A stretch of DNA of 64,000 bases from Halegenticoccus tardaugens (lineage in GTDB: Archaea > Halobacteriota > Halobacteria > Halobacteriales > Haloferacaceae), in assembly GCF_004116405.1 (NCBI RefSeq), contig NZ_SDIC01000001.1, positions 558,001 to 622,000 on the forward strand. The letters are read 5' to 3'. A program made the position numbers and the translations under genes. The notes beneath the pieces are model-generated. The model searched no databases and was not told the DNA's origin. It was given only the letters and a program-made list of their open reading frames with translations. Below, piece after piece: positions 55,243 through 62,934 of the stretch. The stretch's first letter is position 1; every line of letters begins with the position of its first letter.

Positions 55243-57354
55243 CTACTCCCACCCCTCGAACGCCGACAGCGTCGAGTCCCGCGAGTCCGCGAGCGCGCTC
55301 TCGATCGCGGACCGTCGCCACCCCACCGGCGAGAGGACGCTCGTCGCCGCCCGGAGGAGGAGCGTCTCGTAGAAGTCGGCGTCGTATTCGGAGATCGTCT
55401 CGTGGGCCAACGCGACGCGGTCTCTCGACCGTTTCTCGTCGTCGACGACGACGTACGAGACGGTTTCGCCCGGACGCCGACTCAGCCCCTGACCGTCCGC
55501 GCGTTCGAGCGCCGCCGCGTTCCGCGTGTACCGCGAGTACTCGTCGACGCGCTTCGAGACGCGATTGTCGACGAGCAGGTCCGTCGGATCGACCGTTCCC
55601 CTTCGTAGCCGCTCCACCCACAGCTCCAGCCGGTCGCAGACCGCTTCCGGCTCGCGGTGCGTGTCGAGCACCCGTATCAGGTCCTTCTGCGCCCGCTCGA
55701 CGAACGCCGGCGTGCTGCGCTGGCGACACTCGATCCCCCGGTACGTGTACTCGTCCTCGCCGGCGACCTTCCCGAAGTACTTCGTCAGCGCGCCGGCGTC
55801 GCCCTCGCGCGTCGGCACGAACGCGAGCCAGTCGTACTCCGCCTCGTACTCGAGGCGAATGCCGACCTCGCCCGTGATCCGCTCCGCGAGCTCGCAGAGC
55901 GGCGTCTGCGCTTCGCCCTCGATCCGCCGCACCCAGACGCTGTCGACGATCCCGTGGACGATCTCCCAGCCGTTCGATTCGAAGATCTCCTTCGAGTCGA
56001 GCAGGATCTCGCGGGCGAAGGCGTTGATCGCCTCGTGGCACTCGATTCGGCCGAACTTCGCGTTCGAAAAGCCCTGGTACCCGAAACAGGAGACGAGAAT
56101 CCACTTGATCGCGTTCGACCGCCCCTCCAGCACCGTCCTGCGCTCGGGGTCGTCCGTCTCCTCCAGTTCGGCTTTGAAGCCGTCCCGATCCCGGACGAGC
56201 GGTCGGAGCACCTCGGGGAGGTACCCCGGTTCGTCGCAGATGCTGTATCCCAGTCCGGGAACGTCCTCGCGGTCGGCGTGGCAGTCGCAGCGAATCCGCT
56301 CCGGACTCACGTTCCGCGTGACGATGATGTTCGGGTACAGCGACGAGAAGTCGAGTTCGTGAACCTCCTCGTGGAGGCCCGCCTTCGGGGCGAACGTGAA
56401 CCCCCCGCGATCCGCTTCGTGCAGTTGCCGCATCGTCTTGAACTGTTCGTGCCGCCACGAGTCCCACGGGACCAGCACGCCGCGCTTTCGGGCCTCCCGG
56501 ATCTGTATCGCCGTGAGGACGGTTCCGATCGACGATCGGGCCACCTCCTGAAGCGGCTTTCCCGACCGCTCGACGAGGTAGAGACAGCCGTGGACGTTCG
56601 CGTGATTCCACAGGAACGCGTTCGATCGGTCGACGATCACCCGTCCGGGGAGGTTGTACCGCGCCGGCGAGTGCCCGACGCGGTCGTCGCTCGCGTACGT
56701 CGACTCGCCCGCGAGCCGCTGCCACCCGGGAAGCCGTCCCAGCTGGAACCCTCGCTCGCCGAGCCGGTCGGCCTGCCCGTACAGCGTCGGAACGACCTCG
56801 CCCGTGTTCACGAGGAGCACGTCCGGATCGTCGTCGTCGAGCCGGCCGGCGACCGCTTCGAGGACCTCCGCCTGCGTCCCCTCCACCGTCTCGTCTCCGA
56901 GTTCGACCGTCGTGATCCGCCCGTCCGCGAGCTGTGGCTCCGGCACGGAGACCGGGAGGATCGTCAGATCGCCGGTCGGAACCGGAGAGACGCCCTCTTC
57001 GAGGCAGTATCTGAACTCCCGGCCGAAGTCGACGTTGTAACACCGGTACTCGCCGGGTCTCCCCCAGCCGCGGATCTCGTGTGCGACCGCGGTGACCGCG
57101 TCGAGATCGACGACGTCGACGCGGAGCACCGGTTCCGGATCGTCTTTAAAACCGATCCGCTCTTCGGCTAAGTGGGCGAGCGAGACGTCCGGATGCCGAC
57201 GGAGCACCGCCGAGACGTCGGCGAGATCGCCGTCCCCGTGGGCCGAGACGTAGATCGTCGGCTCGTAGGACGCGTTCCGCGAACACTCCGCTCCGTCGGG
57301 CGTCACCGACCATTCGAGGACGTCGCCGTCGAGGTAGTCGAACGTGAACGGCAT
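55243..57354 (-). CDS. polB2: B-family DNA polymerase, PolB2-like
   Basis: 703 residues. Polymerase motif A HELDFSSLYPNIIVTRN (Asp335), motif B NAIKWILVSCFGYQGFSNAK (Lys417) and thumb KYFGKVAGEDEYTYRGIECR are present. Motif C reads HGIVDSVWV: the second catalytic Asp (471) is kept but the first is replaced by Ile. Exonuclease motifs with paired acidic residues are not recognisable, so proofreading is probably absent. This matches the archaeal PolB2 group, described as partly inactivated, while Sulfolobus Dpo2 works in damage tolerance. Last gene of a coupled three-gene unit, 3 bases after its neighbour. Confidence 0.9.
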   Translation of the reverse strand: MPFTFDYLDGDVLEWSVTPDGAECSRNASYEPTIYVSAHGDGDLADVSAVLRRHPDVSLAHLAEERIGFKDDPEPVLRVDVVDLDAVTAVAHEIRGWGRPGEYRCYNVDFGREFRYCLEEGVSPVPTGDLTILPVSVPEPQLADGRITTVELGDETVEGTQAEVLEAVAGRLDDDDPDVLLVNTGEVVPTLYGQADRLGERGFQLGRLPGWQRLAGESTYASDDRVGHSPARYNLPGRVIVDRSNAFLWNHANVHGCLYLVERSGKPLQEVARSSIGTVLTAIQIREARKRGVLVPWDSWRHEQFKTMRQLHEADRGGFTFAPKAGLHEEVHELDFSSLYPNIIVTRNVSPERIRCDCHADREDVPGLGYSICDEPGYLPEVLRPLVRDRDGFKAELEETDDPERRTVLEGRSNAIKWILVSCFGYQGFSNAKFGRIECHEAINAFAREILLDSKEIFESNGWEIVHGIVDSVWVRRIEGEAQTPLCELAERITGEVGIRLEYEAEYDWLAFVPTREGDAGALTKYFGKVAGEDEYTYRGIECRQRSTPAFVERAQKDLIRVLDTHREPEAVCDRLELWVERLRRGTVDPTDLLVDNRVSKRVDEYSRYTRNAAALERADGQGLSRRPGETVSYVVVDDEKRSRDRVALAHETISEYDADFYETLLLRAATSVLSPVGWRRSAIESALADSRDSTLSAFEGWE

Positions 57355-57357
57355 CGG

Positions 57358-57618
57358 TCACTCCCCGTCCCCTCGGGTTTCGAGCCGCGCTTCGAGCGAC
57401 GCGATTCGCTTTTCCTGTTCCAGCGCGACGGAAAGGAGAATCGGGAGCTCGACGAACTGGTGGTTGAGGTACCCGCCGGCGTCGGCGTGCGCGCGGGCGT
57501 GTTCGAACAATCGGTCGAAGTGCGGCCGATCCCGGCGTCTGAGCGCCCGCCGGTAGTCAGCCCACCGACCTTCCGTCGTCCGAATCACGTCGCGGTAGGT
57601 CGGATTAGTTCGCCCCAC
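57358..57618 (-). CDS. PolB2-associated small protein
   Basis: 86 residues from GTG 57618, overlapping the RadA-like stop by 14 bases. Basic helical N-terminus (YRDVIRTTEGRWADYRRALR), a central FDRLFEHARAHADAGGYLNH, and a C-terminal coiled coil (VALEQEKRIASLEARLETRG). No catalytic motif. Because it is translationally coupled on both sides, it is likely a structural or adaptor partner of the RecA-like protein and polymerase. Confidence 0.8.
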   Translation of the reverse strand: MGRTNPTYRDVIRTTEGRWADYRRALRRRDRPHFDRLFEHARAHADAGGYLNHQFVELPILLSVALEQEKRIASLEARLETRGDGE

Positions 57619-58285
57619 CGGCGATCACCTCCGTCGGCGAGCCCGCGGCCGCCACGGTCGGGTGTCGGGCCGCGAGGACGCGGTTCCAGTACGAGATCGT
57701 CGTCTGGACCGCCCCGTCGTCGACGGGGTACACGAGGGTCTCGAACGACTCCCCGGAAAACCGCGGCCCGTACCTCGTCACGTCGCACGTCAGCGTCTCG
57801 GAGACCGCGTCGACGACCGGTCGTGCGAACTCGTCGAGCTCCGAGAGCGTGACCAGAACCGGGACGGCGGTTTCGTCGAGCAGTTCGTCGACTCGCGCGA
57901 CCGCCTCGGAGAGCAGCCGTTCGCCCTCGCCGCGACGCAGGTCGTCGGTTCGGTAGAACCGGTCGAACGCCGGCAGGACGACGATCGACGTCCCGTCCGA
58001 CACCTGTTCCGGGAGGTCGGCGAGGAGACTGTAGTGCTGCCACGGCGTGAAGCCGCGAGCGATGTGAACGCGGTCGAGCGGCCGCATGGTCGGGGCGAGT
58101 CGACAGAGCTGCTGCGTCGACCCGTGCCCGTTCGCGTCGACCCAGGCGGCGTCTCCGTCCTGAACGAGGAGACGGTCGAGCACGAGCGAGTGAAGCGCGC
58201 CGGTCGCGCCGCGACCCACCCGCAGGAGCGTCATCCCGTCCTGTAACGTCGGGAGCGTCGGGTGCTCCCCGGTCTCGGGGTACAT
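57605..58285 (-). CDS. RecA/RadA-like protein with degenerate Walker A (ImuA-like)
   Basis: 226 residues from ATG 58285. The N-terminal GMTLLRVGRGATGALHSLVL sits where RecA-family proteins have the Walker A loop, but the Lys-Thr pair is replaced by Ala-Leu. The following segments fit the RecA core: DAAWVDANGHGSTQQLCRLA, HIARGFTPWQHYSLLADLPE, Walker B-like GTSIVVLPAFDRFY and VLVTLSELDEFARPVV. Small RecA paralogues beside a damage-tolerance polymerase are known as ImuA/SulA-like in bacteria. Likely a non-ATPase adaptor; inference. Confidence 0.72.
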   Translation of the reverse strand: MYPETGEHPTLPTLQDGMTLLRVGRGATGALHSLVLDRLLVQDGDAAWVDANGHGSTQQLCRLAPTMRPLDRVHIARGFTPWQHYSLLADLPEQVSDGTSIVVLPAFDRFYRTDDLRRGEGERLLSEAVARVDELLDETAVPVLVTLSELDEFARPVVDAVSETLTCDVTRYGPRFSGESFETLVYPVDDGAVQTTISYWNRVLAARHPTVAAAGSPTEVIAGGAN

Positions 58286-58332
58286 CACGGGCGGATCTAG
58301 CCGCTCCGACCGTCATAGCTAAGACAGGGTCG

Positions 58333-58347
58333 TTTCCGATGGTTCCG
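58333..58347 (-). promoter_or_regulatory. Shared 15-bp element before the RadA-like/polB2 unit
   Basis: On the coding strand it reads CGGAACCATCGGAAA, a direct repeat of CGGAA spaced by five bases. It starts right after the orc stop codon and ends 47 bases before the RadA-like ATG, just upstream of a weak TATA-like GCTATG. It matches the element before orc at 13 of 15 positions. Confidence 0.65.
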
Positions 58348-59370
58348 TTACCCGTCTCGGGAGGGCCGCTCGCGGGGTCTGTAGGTTCGCGCGCGCTTTT
58401 CGCCCTCGGCGACGACGAGCCTGTAGTGCTCCATCTTCTGGAGGTAGTTCCGGACCGTCCGCTTCGTCTTCGGCTCGTCGACGCGCTCGCGGTACGCGTC
58501 GTAGAGGTCGCCCGGATTCATCTCCCCCCGTTCGGTCAAAATCTCGTAGAGGGCGCGCTGATGCTCGCGGAGTTTCGCCGCCGTCGATCTCCGGATCTCC
58601 TCGCGCCCGTCGGGGATCGCTTCGTGGAGGATCTCGTTCGTGATCGCGTCCGAGGATCGCTGATCGGCGAGGCGCGCGGCGTTGCGAAGGATACCGATTC
58701 CGATCCGCGCGTCCCCCGCTGCGGCGTCCGCGATGAGCGCGAGCTGCTGGTTTCCGATAGCGCCTTCCGATAGTCCCCAGCGCGCCCGCGCACTCAGGAT
58801 CGCGACGAGTTCGTCGAGGTGGTACTTGTCGAACGTGATCCGGACGCTGCTGTGGAGACGACTCGTCAGCCGCTCGTCGAATCCCGAGAACAGATCCTCC
58901 TCGCGGTTCGCGACGAGGACCATCGTGATTCCGCGGGTTCGGTAGAGGTCGTAGAGGACGCTCTCGTCTTCGAGCTGGTCGACTTCGTCGAGGACGACGA
59001 CGTAGTGCGGGCCGTCGTACGCCTGTAGTCGGCTCAAAAGCTCGTCCTTCGGCGTGGAGCGACGGTGGATGTCCACGGTTCGGCCGACGCCTTCGAGGAT
59101 GCGGTAGAGGACGCGAAAACGGGTGTAGTCCTGCCAGCAATTGACGTACTGGGAGTCGATGTCGAGGACGTTCTCCCGGAGGCGCTCGACGGTGAACTGC
59201 GCGATGCACGTTTTGCCAGCGCCGGACGGACCGAGGAGGAGCGACGTCTCGCCGGGCTGACCGTCCATGATCGGTTTGAGCGCGTTCGAGAGGACGTTGA
59301 CCTCCTGGTTGCGATGCTCGACCTCCTGCGGGATGAACTCGGGCTGGAGGACGCGAGCGTCGTTGATCAT
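58348..59370 (-). CDS. orc: Orc1/Cdc6-family AAA+ protein
   Basis: 340 residues. AAA+ Walker A LLLGPSGAGKTCIAQF (Lys53), Walker B YVVVLDEVDQLEDES, arginine-rich lid and sensor 2 GDARIGIGILRNAARLADQR, then a C-terminal winged helix (MNPGDLYDAYRERVDEPKTK, RTVRNYLQKMEHYRLV). Shorter than the ~400-residue initiator paralogues. No cluster of origin-recognition boxes is obvious around it, so it may act as a regulator rather than an initiator; in Sulfolobus an Orc1-2 protein controls the DNA-damage response. First gene of the cassette. Confidence 0.93.
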   Translation of the reverse strand: MINDARVLQPEFIPQEVEHRNQEVNVLSNALKPIMDGQPGETSLLLGPSGAGKTCIAQFTVERLRENVLDIDSQYVNCWQDYTRFRVLYRILEGVGRTVDIHRRSTPKDELLSRLQAYDGPHYVVVLDEVDQLEDESVLYDLYRTRGITMVLVANREEDLFSGFDERLTSRLHSSVRITFDKYHLDELVAILSARARWGLSEGAIGNQQLALIADAAAGDARIGIGILRNAARLADQRSSDAITNEILHEAIPDGREEIRRSTAAKLREHQRALYEILTERGEMNPGDLYDAYRERVDEPKTKRTVRNYLQKMEHYRLVVAEGEKRARTYRPRERPSRDG

Positions 59371-59418
59371 CCGTATCGGGTCTCTTTCTCGGCTATCGCA
59401 ATAAACGGAACCGGGTGA

Positions 59419-59433
59419 TTTCCGATACTTCCG
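59419..59433 (-). promoter_or_regulatory. Shared 15-bp element before orc
   Basis: Coding-strand sequence CGGAAGTATCGGAAA ends 48 bases before the orc ATG and about 13 bases upstream of a TATA-like GTTTATTG. An additional reversed half-site TTCCG (CGGAA on the plus strand) lies between it and the TATA box. Confidence 0.65.
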
Positions 59434-59538
59434 AAAGCACGAGAGACGCGCCGACCCGCTCTGTCGCCCGTTGCGTCCGCTGACCTTCCGGTCGAGTCGC
59501 TCGATGCGTTCGACCGCAGGGTCGGCGAAGGGAGGGGA

Positions 59539-59799
59539 TCACCGAGCGGTCAGGTCGTACACGACCAGCTCTTCGATCCGTGCGGCACCCGCCTCCGCAA
59601 AGAGGGAAACGCCGGTGCTGTCCCAGTCTGGAAACACCTGATTCGTCATCGTCCGACGGCCGTCGTTGGCGAATACTTCGACCGAGGAGCGATCGACGAG
59701 GACGCGAAGTTCGATCGTCCCGTCTCGGAGCGGTTCCAGCGGCATCGACGCCACGTCCTCTCGGCCGGGCTCGAACGGGTTCGGTTGCGAAGCCCCGTG
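59539..59799 (-). pseudogene. Remnant of a GH32 glycoside hydrolase (C-terminal end)
   Basis: The surviving piece reads IELRVLVDRSSVEVFANDGR, then TMTNQVFPDWDSTGVSLFAE and an ELVVYDLTAR finish. This is the C-terminal beta-sandwich of family 32 enzymes (levanase/sucrose hydrolase), which follows a five-bladed propeller. The propeller, with its catalytic Asp and Glu motifs, is absent; the sequence before residue ~50 is unrelated. A full enzyme would need about 400 more residues, so this is a decayed fragment left by a deletion or rearrangement. Confidence 0.75.
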
Positions 59800-59932
59800 G
59801 CCGAATTTTTTGACGACATCCCGACGTGAATATAATAATTTACGACGAGTATCCAAGTACCGAAATCTGTACGTTCAGGCTCTGTGGCCGCTATACTTAT
59901 TGAAAACGCGGAGCGATAGTCGAGTGCTGATT

Positions 59933-60376
59933 ATGAGTGACACTACAACGGATTCAGAGAGGACCCGAACCCACGAAAACAACCGCTCCCGTAATACCCT
60001 GAATACGGACACGATGCAGTGGCTGAGCGCCCTCGTCGCGCTGATCGGGTTGTACCTCGTCGCCTCGCCGTTCGTCTTCGAGGCCACGGAGACGGCGATC
60101 TGGAACGACACGCTCGTCGGGACCGCGATCTTCGCACTCGCGGGGTACAACTTCGTCCGCCTGTCGAGGGATCGGTTGGCGAGCGTGGGCGTCGCCTCGC
60201 TGGCCGCCCTGCTCGGGCTCTGGGCGCTCATCTCGCCCTACGTCATCGAGATGGGAAGCGACGAACTGGCCACGGGGACGGCGATCTCCGGATTACTCGT
60301 CGCCCTCCTCTCGGCCTACAGCGCCTACGCCAACAACAAGGCCGACGCGCCCGAACGTACGGGCGCTCGCGCCTGA
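59933..60376 (+). CDS. SPW-repeat membrane protein
   Basis: 147 residues from ATG 59933. Polar N-terminus, then four helices in two SPW-like repeats: LIGLYLVASPFVFEATETAI and LLGLWALISPYVIEMGSDEL, each with the Ser-Pro-aromatic signature. Function of the family is unknown. Upstream TATA-like CTATACTTATT at 59892-59902. Confidence 0.85.
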   Translation: MSDTTTDSERTRTHENNRSRNTLNTDTMQWLSALVALIGLYLVASPFVFEATETAIWNDTLVGTAIFALAGYNFVRLSRDRLASVGVASLAALLGLWALISPYVIEMGSDELATGTAISGLLVALLSAYSAYANNKADAPERTGARA

Positions 60377-60530
60377 TTCGACCGGCACTCGACCGATAGT
60401 AACTGTTAGTGAGTCGTGGACGCGACCGTGTCACGATCAAGAACCCGCCGACGGAGCGAACGCCCTCCGGTCCGTCCTCTCTTATTACGTCGTACGGCCG
60501 GTTCGCACCGCGATCGATCGCGGTCGACAC

Positions 60531-60770
60531 CTACAGCTCGCGTTCGAAGTGCCGTCTCCGAAATTGGGCGAAATGGTGCTGCGTGAGGAGAATCGCGAAG
60601 AGGATCATCACGGCTGCGAACGGGACGGAAACGAAAAAGGACAAATCGTTGAAATAGCTGTTCGCCAGCTGGGCGAGAGCGAGCAGCGCTGGAACGAAGG
60701 AGATCATCGCAGATTGAACGGGAGTCGAGCGAAATATATCAGAAAACGCGACGTCGTCTTTGGTGGCCAT
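60531..60770 (-). CDS. Small two-helix membrane protein, 79 residues
   Basis: From ATG 60770 (MATKDDVAFSDIFRSTPVQS). Hydrophobic segments AMISFVPALLALAQLANSYF and SFFVSVPFAAVMILFAILLT, with a basic tail HHFAQFRRRHFEREL. A TATA-like AAATATATC lies just upstream of the start but too close, so transcription may begin further right. No family known. Confidence 0.7.
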   Translation of the reverse strand: MATKDDVAFSDIFRSTPVQSAMISFVPALLALAQLANSYFNDLSFFVSVPFAAVMILFAILLTQHHFAQFRRRHFEREL

Positions 60771-61096
60771 CGTGGAACGCGATTCATCTATCGAGAGAAC
60801 CTCCAATAACGTTTCGAATCGGATGACGAACAGTATCTCGACGCGAAGCCGCCGTCCGCACCCTCTGGCCGGGCGAGGGCGCGTTTTTCGACGAACTGGC
60901 CGGATCCACACCTCGTCGTGAGTCGAAATTCGACGGACCGAACGTCGCCATTCGACTCACCTCCAACCCTCCAAACGCCGAAAACCGGTGGTTCAGGGGT
61001 GTGAGACGCGTAATGATGAGGGCCTATAAAATTTCTTATGGGATCGCCGACGGCTCGCGCCGCTCACCCTCGTGCTCCCATTTTCGCTCCGCGAAA
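60771..61096. other. Intergenic region without a gene
   Basis: Most of this stretch has no protein-like frame. A strong TATA-like run CCTATAAAATTTCTTATGG is at 61022-61040, reading equally as a promoter in either direction, but I see no start codon or RNA gene properly spaced from it. Confidence 0.45.
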
Positions 61097-61119
61097 AGTG
61101 GGACCGCCGAGATTCGAAC
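61097..61119 (-). repeat. Partial copy of the tRNA-Pro 3' end (attachment-site-like)
   Basis: This 23-base stretch (plus strand AGTGGGACCGCCGAGATTCG, then AAC) is identical to 61226-61248, covering the tRNA discriminator, acceptor 3' strand and most of the T arm. The rest of a tRNA does not follow, so it is a fragment, typical of the duplicate left when an element integrates into a tRNA gene. Confidence 0.7.
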
Positions 61120-61227
61120 CCGTCGAGACGGTCATCCTCACTCCGTTCGGACGCTGCGACTCGCCTGCTCGAATCTCGCCGCTCGACACGTTCGCACGCC
61201 TCGCTGTCGCTCGGCGAGCATGAACAG

Positions 61228-61298
61228 TGGGACCGCCGAGATTCGAACTCAGGTCCGACGCACCCCATGCGCCGAGGATACCACTACCCTACGGTCCC
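61228..61298 (-). tRNA. tRNA-Pro (GGG)
   Basis: 71 bases on the minus strand. Acceptor GGGACCG pairs with CGGTCCC plus discriminator A; anticodon stem GGCGC/GCGTC with loop ATGGGGT gives anticodon GGG; T loop AGTTCGAATCT. No intron and no encoded CCA. Confidence 0.95.
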
Positions 61299-61426
61299 GC
61301 GTATCGGGGGACGCGCGTCCGTCAATTAAGGGCTTCGTTTCGTCGCCGCCGTCGCGCGCCGCGAAAGGCGCGACCGATCGCCCGTCGATCGTCGGACGTC
61401 GCGCTGACAGCGGCACGCTACCGGCG

Positions 61427-62293
61427 TCACGCCAGCACGCGCTCCAGCGCGACGACCTCGCCCGCCTCCGCGTCGGGATCGCCGACGAGCCTGCCGAGGC
61501 AGACGGCCGCGCCGTCCGGCGTGTAGCACGCGAGCAACCGTCCGCGCTCGACTCCCGCGTCGACCTCGACGACGCCCGGCGCGTACACCGGCGCGCCGTG
61601 GGCCACCTGCTCCGCCGCGCTCTCTTTTATCACCAGGCGCGGGAGGTGGTCGAGGCTCCGCTCCGCCGGCGCGACGGCTCGGCGGAGCGGCGCTTCGTCG
61701 CCCTCCGCCGCGAACGCGAGCGCGTCCGCGAGGTCCTGAAGCGTCACGAGATCCCCGTCATCGAACGGCTCGGTCGCGGTCCGACGGAGGTGGCCCATGT
61801 GCCCGCCGGTTCCGAGCGCGAGGCCGAGATCGTGACAGAGCTTCCGGACGTACGTCCCGCTCTCACAGCGGATCCGGAGCAACGCCTTGCGATCTTCGAC
61901 TTCCAGCACGTCGAGGTCGAACACCTCGCGCGTCCGCAGGCGGCGGGAGACGGCGCTCTTGCGCGGTGGTTTCTGGTACAGGTCGCCCTCGAACTCCGCG
62001 ACGACGGTTTCGAGGTCGGCCGGCGGCCGCCCGTGCAGTTCGAGCACCGCGACGTACTCCTTCGACCCCTCCAGGAAGACCTGCGCGAGGCGGGTCGCGT
62101 CGCCGAGGAGCACCGGCAGACAGCCCGTGACCTTCGGATCGAGCGTCCCCGCGTGGGCGGCCCGCTCGACGCCCGCGAGGTCGCGTACCCAGCCCGTCAC
62201 CTGGTGGGCGGAGGGGCCCGGCGGCTTGTCGAGGTTCACCACCCCGAATTCGAGGAGCTCGGTCGCGTCGCGCGCTCCGGGCGAGCCTCGCAT
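61427..62293 (-). CDS. cbf5: RNA-guided pseudouridine synthase Cbf5 (box H/ACA enzyme)
   Basis: 288 residues. TruB/Cbf5 catalytic segment RAAHAGTLDPKVTGCLPVLL with the nucleophilic Asp, KSAVSRRLRTREVFDLDVLE and RIRCESGTYVRKLCHDLGLA, then a C-terminal PUA domain (RLVIKESAAEQVAHGAPVYA). Converts uridine to pseudouridine in rRNA guided by H/ACA RNAs and helps modify tRNA. Starts 2 bases after the cmk stop. Confidence 0.96.
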   Translation of the reverse strand: MRGSPGARDATELLEFGVVNLDKPPGPSAHQVTGWVRDLAGVERAAHAGTLDPKVTGCLPVLLGDATRLAQVFLEGSKEYVAVLELHGRPPADLETVVAEFEGDLYQKPPRKSAVSRRLRTREVFDLDVLEVEDRKALLRIRCESGTYVRKLCHDLGLALGTGGHMGHLRRTATEPFDDGDLVTLQDLADALAFAAEGDEAPLRRAVAPAERSLDHLPRLVIKESAAEQVAHGAPVYAPGVVEVDAGVERGRLLACYTPDGAAVCLGRLVGDPDAEAGEVVALERVLA

Positions 62294-62295
62294 CG

Positions 62296-62874
62296 TCAGA
62301 AGTCGTACCGGACGCCGTCGACGGGGTGTTTCCCCTCGTCGGCGTCGGGGTCGTACGTCTCGACCGCGGTCGCGAGCACGTCGAGCACCGCCTCGGGGTC
62401 CCAGCGCGCGGTGTTGAACGCGACGTCGTAGATCGAGAGGTCGTCGATGGGGATGTCGTAGTACGCCCTGTAGCGCTTCTTCTCGCTCGTCTCGCGGCGC
62501 TCCGTCTCCTCGCGCGCGACGGCGACGGGCTTGTCCTCGCGGTCTGCGATCCGGGCCGCCCGGACGCCGAGCGGGGCGTCCAGCCAGAGCCGCAGGTCGG
62601 CGAAGTCGCCCGCGAGCCAGCCGGCGAGCCGGGATTCGAGCACGAGATCGTCGCGCTCCTTCGCGATCTCGTACAGCCGTCGGTCGAGGTCGCGGTCGAT
62701 CCCCTCGTCCTCCTCCGCCAGTTCGTTGAACTCGACGGGCGAGTACCCGCGCTCTGCGGCCAGCGCGCGGAAGATGTCGCCGCCGCTCACGTGTTCGAGT
62801 CCGAACCGCGCGGCCAACTCGGCCGCGTTAGTGCTCTTGCCGCTGCCCGGCGGGCCGGAGACGGTTATCAACAT
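62296..62874 (-). CDS. cmk: Cytidylate kinase
   Basis: 192 residues from ATG 62874 ([20 protein letters not shown]); a GTG six bases earlier is the alternative. P-loop [11 protein letters not shown]-region [20 protein letters not shown] and [20 protein letters not shown] are typical of archaeal (d)CMP kinase. Sits between DUF106 and cbf5, the conserved archaeal order. Confidence 0.95.
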   Translation of the reverse strand: MLITVSGPPGSGKSTNAAELAARFGLEHVSGGDIFRALAAERGYSPVEFNELAEEDEGIDRDLDRRLYEIAKERDDLVLESRLAGWLAGDFADLRLWLDAPLGVRAARIADREDKPVAVAREETERRETSEKKRYRAYYDIPIDDLSIYDVAFNTARWDPEAVLDVLATAVETYDPDADEGKHPVDGVRYDF

Positions 62875-62934
62875 ACTCACTCTCGAACGGTCGCAGTAAA
62901 ATGCGTTACCTTCCCGAGCGCCCCCGACGGACCC

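Noticed and set aside
58300..59540. Replication origin at orc
   Set aside because: Only two copies of the CGGAA-type element exist and they sit in promoter positions; no cluster of inverted origin boxes with an AT-rich unwinding region was seen.
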